A stretch of DNA of 64,000 nt from Methylobacterium tardum. GTDB taxonomy: Bacteria > Pseudomonadota > Alphaproteobacteria > Rhizobiales > Beijerinckiaceae. Both the position numbers and the translations under genes were made by a program. The stretch covers positions 4,967,501-5,031,500 of the forward strand of contig NZ_CP097484.1 of NCBI RefSeq assembly GCF_023546765.1, written 5' to 3'. A model generated the notes under the pieces. That model was not told the DNA's origin and made no database searches. It worked only from the letters and a program-made list of their open reading frames with translations. This document shows positions 62,477-64,000 of the stretch, piece by piece (within the stretch, counting starts at the first letter, position 1; each line of letters starts with the position of its first letter).

Positions 62477-63853
62477 ATGGACACCGTCATCACGGCGACC
62501 GACACGCCCGGGCAAGCCTGCTTCACACCGCCCATGCCGCCGCTGGCGCCGGACCGCGTGGGCGCCCTCGGCGTCCTGGCCGGCCTGCGCCGCAACGCCT
62601 ACTCCGCCTTTCCGCCCCGGTGCCGCGAGCAGGCGGTCCTCGTTCTGCCGATGCTCGGCCGCGACGTCGTCGTCGCCGCCGGCCCGCAGGCGATGCGCGA
62701 CGTGCTGGCCACGCGCCCGGACCTCTACCGGCGCATCGCGGCCGGCGATCGCATCTTCGGGGCTCTCATCGGGCGCGGCGTCGCCGCCAGCGAGGGTCAG
62801 GCCCGGCGCCGGCAGCGCCGGACTCTGGCGCCGGCCTTCACGCCCCGCACCGTGACCCTGCTGGCCCCGCACATGGCCGCTTGCGCCGAGGCGGCCTTCG
62901 CCCAGCTGGAGGCGTCTCGCGGCGAACCCGTGAACCTGCTCGGGGTGATGCAGGACCTCAGCCCCGCCGTCGCCTGCACGAGCATGTTCTCCCTGGAGGT
63001 CGACGCGTTCGGACCGCAGCTGCGCGCCCTGCTCCTGTCCTACGCCGACGGCGTCGGACGGCCGCGGGCGAGTGACTTCATCCTGCCGCCTCGGGTGCCG
63101 ACGCTCGCCACCCTCCGCCGCGCGCGCTTCCGCCGGCGCTGGCGGGCGCTCATCCTCGCGATCATCGCCCGGCGCCGGGCCGCGCATCACCCGGGTGCGC
63201 CGCGCGATCTCTTCGACCTTCTGTCCGAGGCTTACGGGGATCGGGAGGAGGACCTCCTGGCCGACGAGGTGTCGGCGATGATCTTCGCCGGGCACGAGAC
63301 GACGGGCCTGACGCTGTTCTGGGCCTGCTACCTGCTGGCCAACGCACCCGATTGGCGCCGCGCCGTCCGGCGGGAAGCGCGGCGGGTGGACCTGTCCCCG
63401 GGCGGGGCCGGGTCGGCCGTCGGCGCTCTGCCGCAGACGCGCGCCGTGGTGGATGAGGCGCTGCGTCTCTACCCGCCGGCCTACATGACGGCACGCCAGG
63501 CAGTGGCGGATCACGCGCTGTGCGGCGTCCCGGTCAAGCGTGGGGCCATCGTGCTGATGCCGTTCACCCTGCTGCACACCGACCCGCGCCTGTGGACGTC
63601 GCCAGAGCGTTTCGACCCCGGGCGCTTCCTCGGACCCGAGAAGCCGGATCGCTACAGCTTCCTGCCGTTCGGCGCGGGTCCCCGCGTGTGCATCGGGGCG
63701 CAACTGGCCACGTCGGAGGCGGTGCTGGTCCTGGCGCGGTTGCTGCGGGACAACGACCTCGTCCTGGACGATGACGGGCCGGTGCTGCCGGTCGGCTCAT
63801 TCGCCACCCGGCCGAGCCGTTCCCCGACCTTCCGCCTGCTTCCGGCCGCGTGA
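62477..63853 (+). CDS. Cytochrome P450
   Basis: A 458-residue P450. The oxygen-activating I-helix motif AGHETT, the E-x-x-R motif in DEALRLYPP, PERFDPGRFL and the haem-binding FGAGPRVCIG with ligand C405 are all present. The N-terminus lacks a membrane anchor, so it is soluble and needs a separate ferredoxin/reductase. Similar class I P450s hydroxylate fatty acids, terpenes or aromatic compounds; the substrate is unknown. It stands alone about 260 bases after the LigJ-like gene. Confidence 0.92.
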   Translation: MDTVITATDTPGQACFTPPMPPLAPDRVGALGVLAGLRRNAYSAFPPRCREQAVLVLPMLGRDVVVAAGPQAMRDVLATRPDLYRRIAAGDRIFGALIGRGVAASEGQARRRQRRTLAPAFTPRTVTLLAPHMAACAEAAFAQLEASRGEPVNLLGVMQDLSPAVACTSMFSLEVDAFGPQLRALLLSYADGVGRPRASDFILPPRVPTLATLRRARFRRRWRALILAIIARRRAAHHPGAPRDLFDLLSEAYGDREEDLLADEVSAMIFAGHETTGLTLFWACYLLANAPDWRRAVRREARRVDLSPGGAGSAVGALPQTRAVVDEALRLYPPAYMTARQAVADHALCGVPVKRGAIVLMPFTLLHTDPRLWTSPERFDPGRFLGPEKPDRYSFLPFGAGPRVCIGAQLATSEAVLVLARLLRDNDLVLDDDGPVLPVGSFATRPSRSPTFRLLPAA

Positions 63854-63918
63854 CGGTGCCGGCGACCTGCGCCCGCGGCGCGCGTCCTCGCCCCGCCCCG
63901 CAGGTTTCCTCTCTCTCG

Positions 63919-64000
63919 TCAGAGGCTCGGGTGCAGCCCGCGGACCGGGCTCAGGCCCTCCAGCAGCGATGCGGCGTGCAGCACGGTCGTCTCCGCCTGC
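63919..64000 (-). CDS. C-terminal end of an unidentified protein
   Basis: The last 26 codons of a minus-strand gene that starts beyond the window. The visible end reads AETTVLHAASLLEGLSPVRG and LHPSL before a TGA at 63921-63919. The composition fits a coding frame, but this is too short to name a family. Confidence 0.45.
   Translation of the reverse strand, partial: QAETTVLHAASLLEGLSPVRGLHPSL

Overview
The window is very G+C-rich, has almost continuous long genes on both strands, and looks like the chromosome of an alphaproteobacterium, most probably Methylobacterium or a close relative. The clues are a mesaconyl-CoA hydratase of the ethylmalonyl-CoA pathway, an oxalate/formate-type antiporter with an FCD regulator, many amide/amino-acid importers, and dispersed palindromes of the CTTGCGAGCGGAGCGAAGC type. 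The genus call is an inference; no rRNA is present.

Layout. 1-8377 (+): the end of an ANTAR antiterminator gene, a leader RNA with hexaloop hairpins and an intrinsic terminator, then a nitrogen-scavenging operon (nitrilase, periplasmic binding protein, permease, permease-ATPase fusion, ATPase, DUF1028 Ntn-hydrolase, amidase). 8582-11321 (-): an acyltransferase and a Tat-exported glycosidase-like protein, probably envelope polysaccharide genes. 11659-17347 (-): a complete dipeptide/oligopeptide ABC importer. 17799-22298 (-): an RND drug-efflux pump and its adaptor. 23053-23613 (+): an L,D-transpeptidase. 23938-33186 (-): a seven-gene siderophore locus. 34172-39442: small membrane and secreted proteins, a GntR/FCD regulator, the oxalate/formate-type antiporter and a DUF4126 protein. 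39584-42460: an outer-membrane barrel, a GNAT enzyme, mcd, a YggT protein and tRNA-Ala(CGC). 42598-47333 (-): a second branched-chain/amide ABC importer, also with a permease-ATPase fusion. 47790-53756 (+): a carbohydrate ABC importer with a dehydrogenase and its likely FCD repressor. 53879-64000: epoxide hydrolase, MRJP-like protein, PHB-depolymerase-type esterase, ribbon-helix-helix protein, two amidohydrolases, an orphan TAXI binding protein, cytochrome P450, and the end of an unidentified gene.

The most interesting locus is the siderophore cluster. It resembles the staphyloferrin B pathway (SbnI-like serine kinase, SbnA-like synthase, NIS synthetase, SbnH-like decarboxylase, exporter, TonB receptor), but the SbnB dehydrogenase is absent. 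An octopine/nopaline-type opine dehydrogenase sits in its place. Because the SbnA product is chemically an opine of diaminopropionate and 2-oxoglutarate, this enzyme could supply diaminopropionate by opine cleavage. The second highlight is the ANTAR protein next to an ANTAR-type leader RNA.

Caution on sequence quality: at least eight genes are broken by the loss of one G or C, nearly always in or beside a short G/C run. Adding one base restores the family-like protein each time. This looks more like assembly error than gene decay, so these genes are listed as CDS with the break noted.
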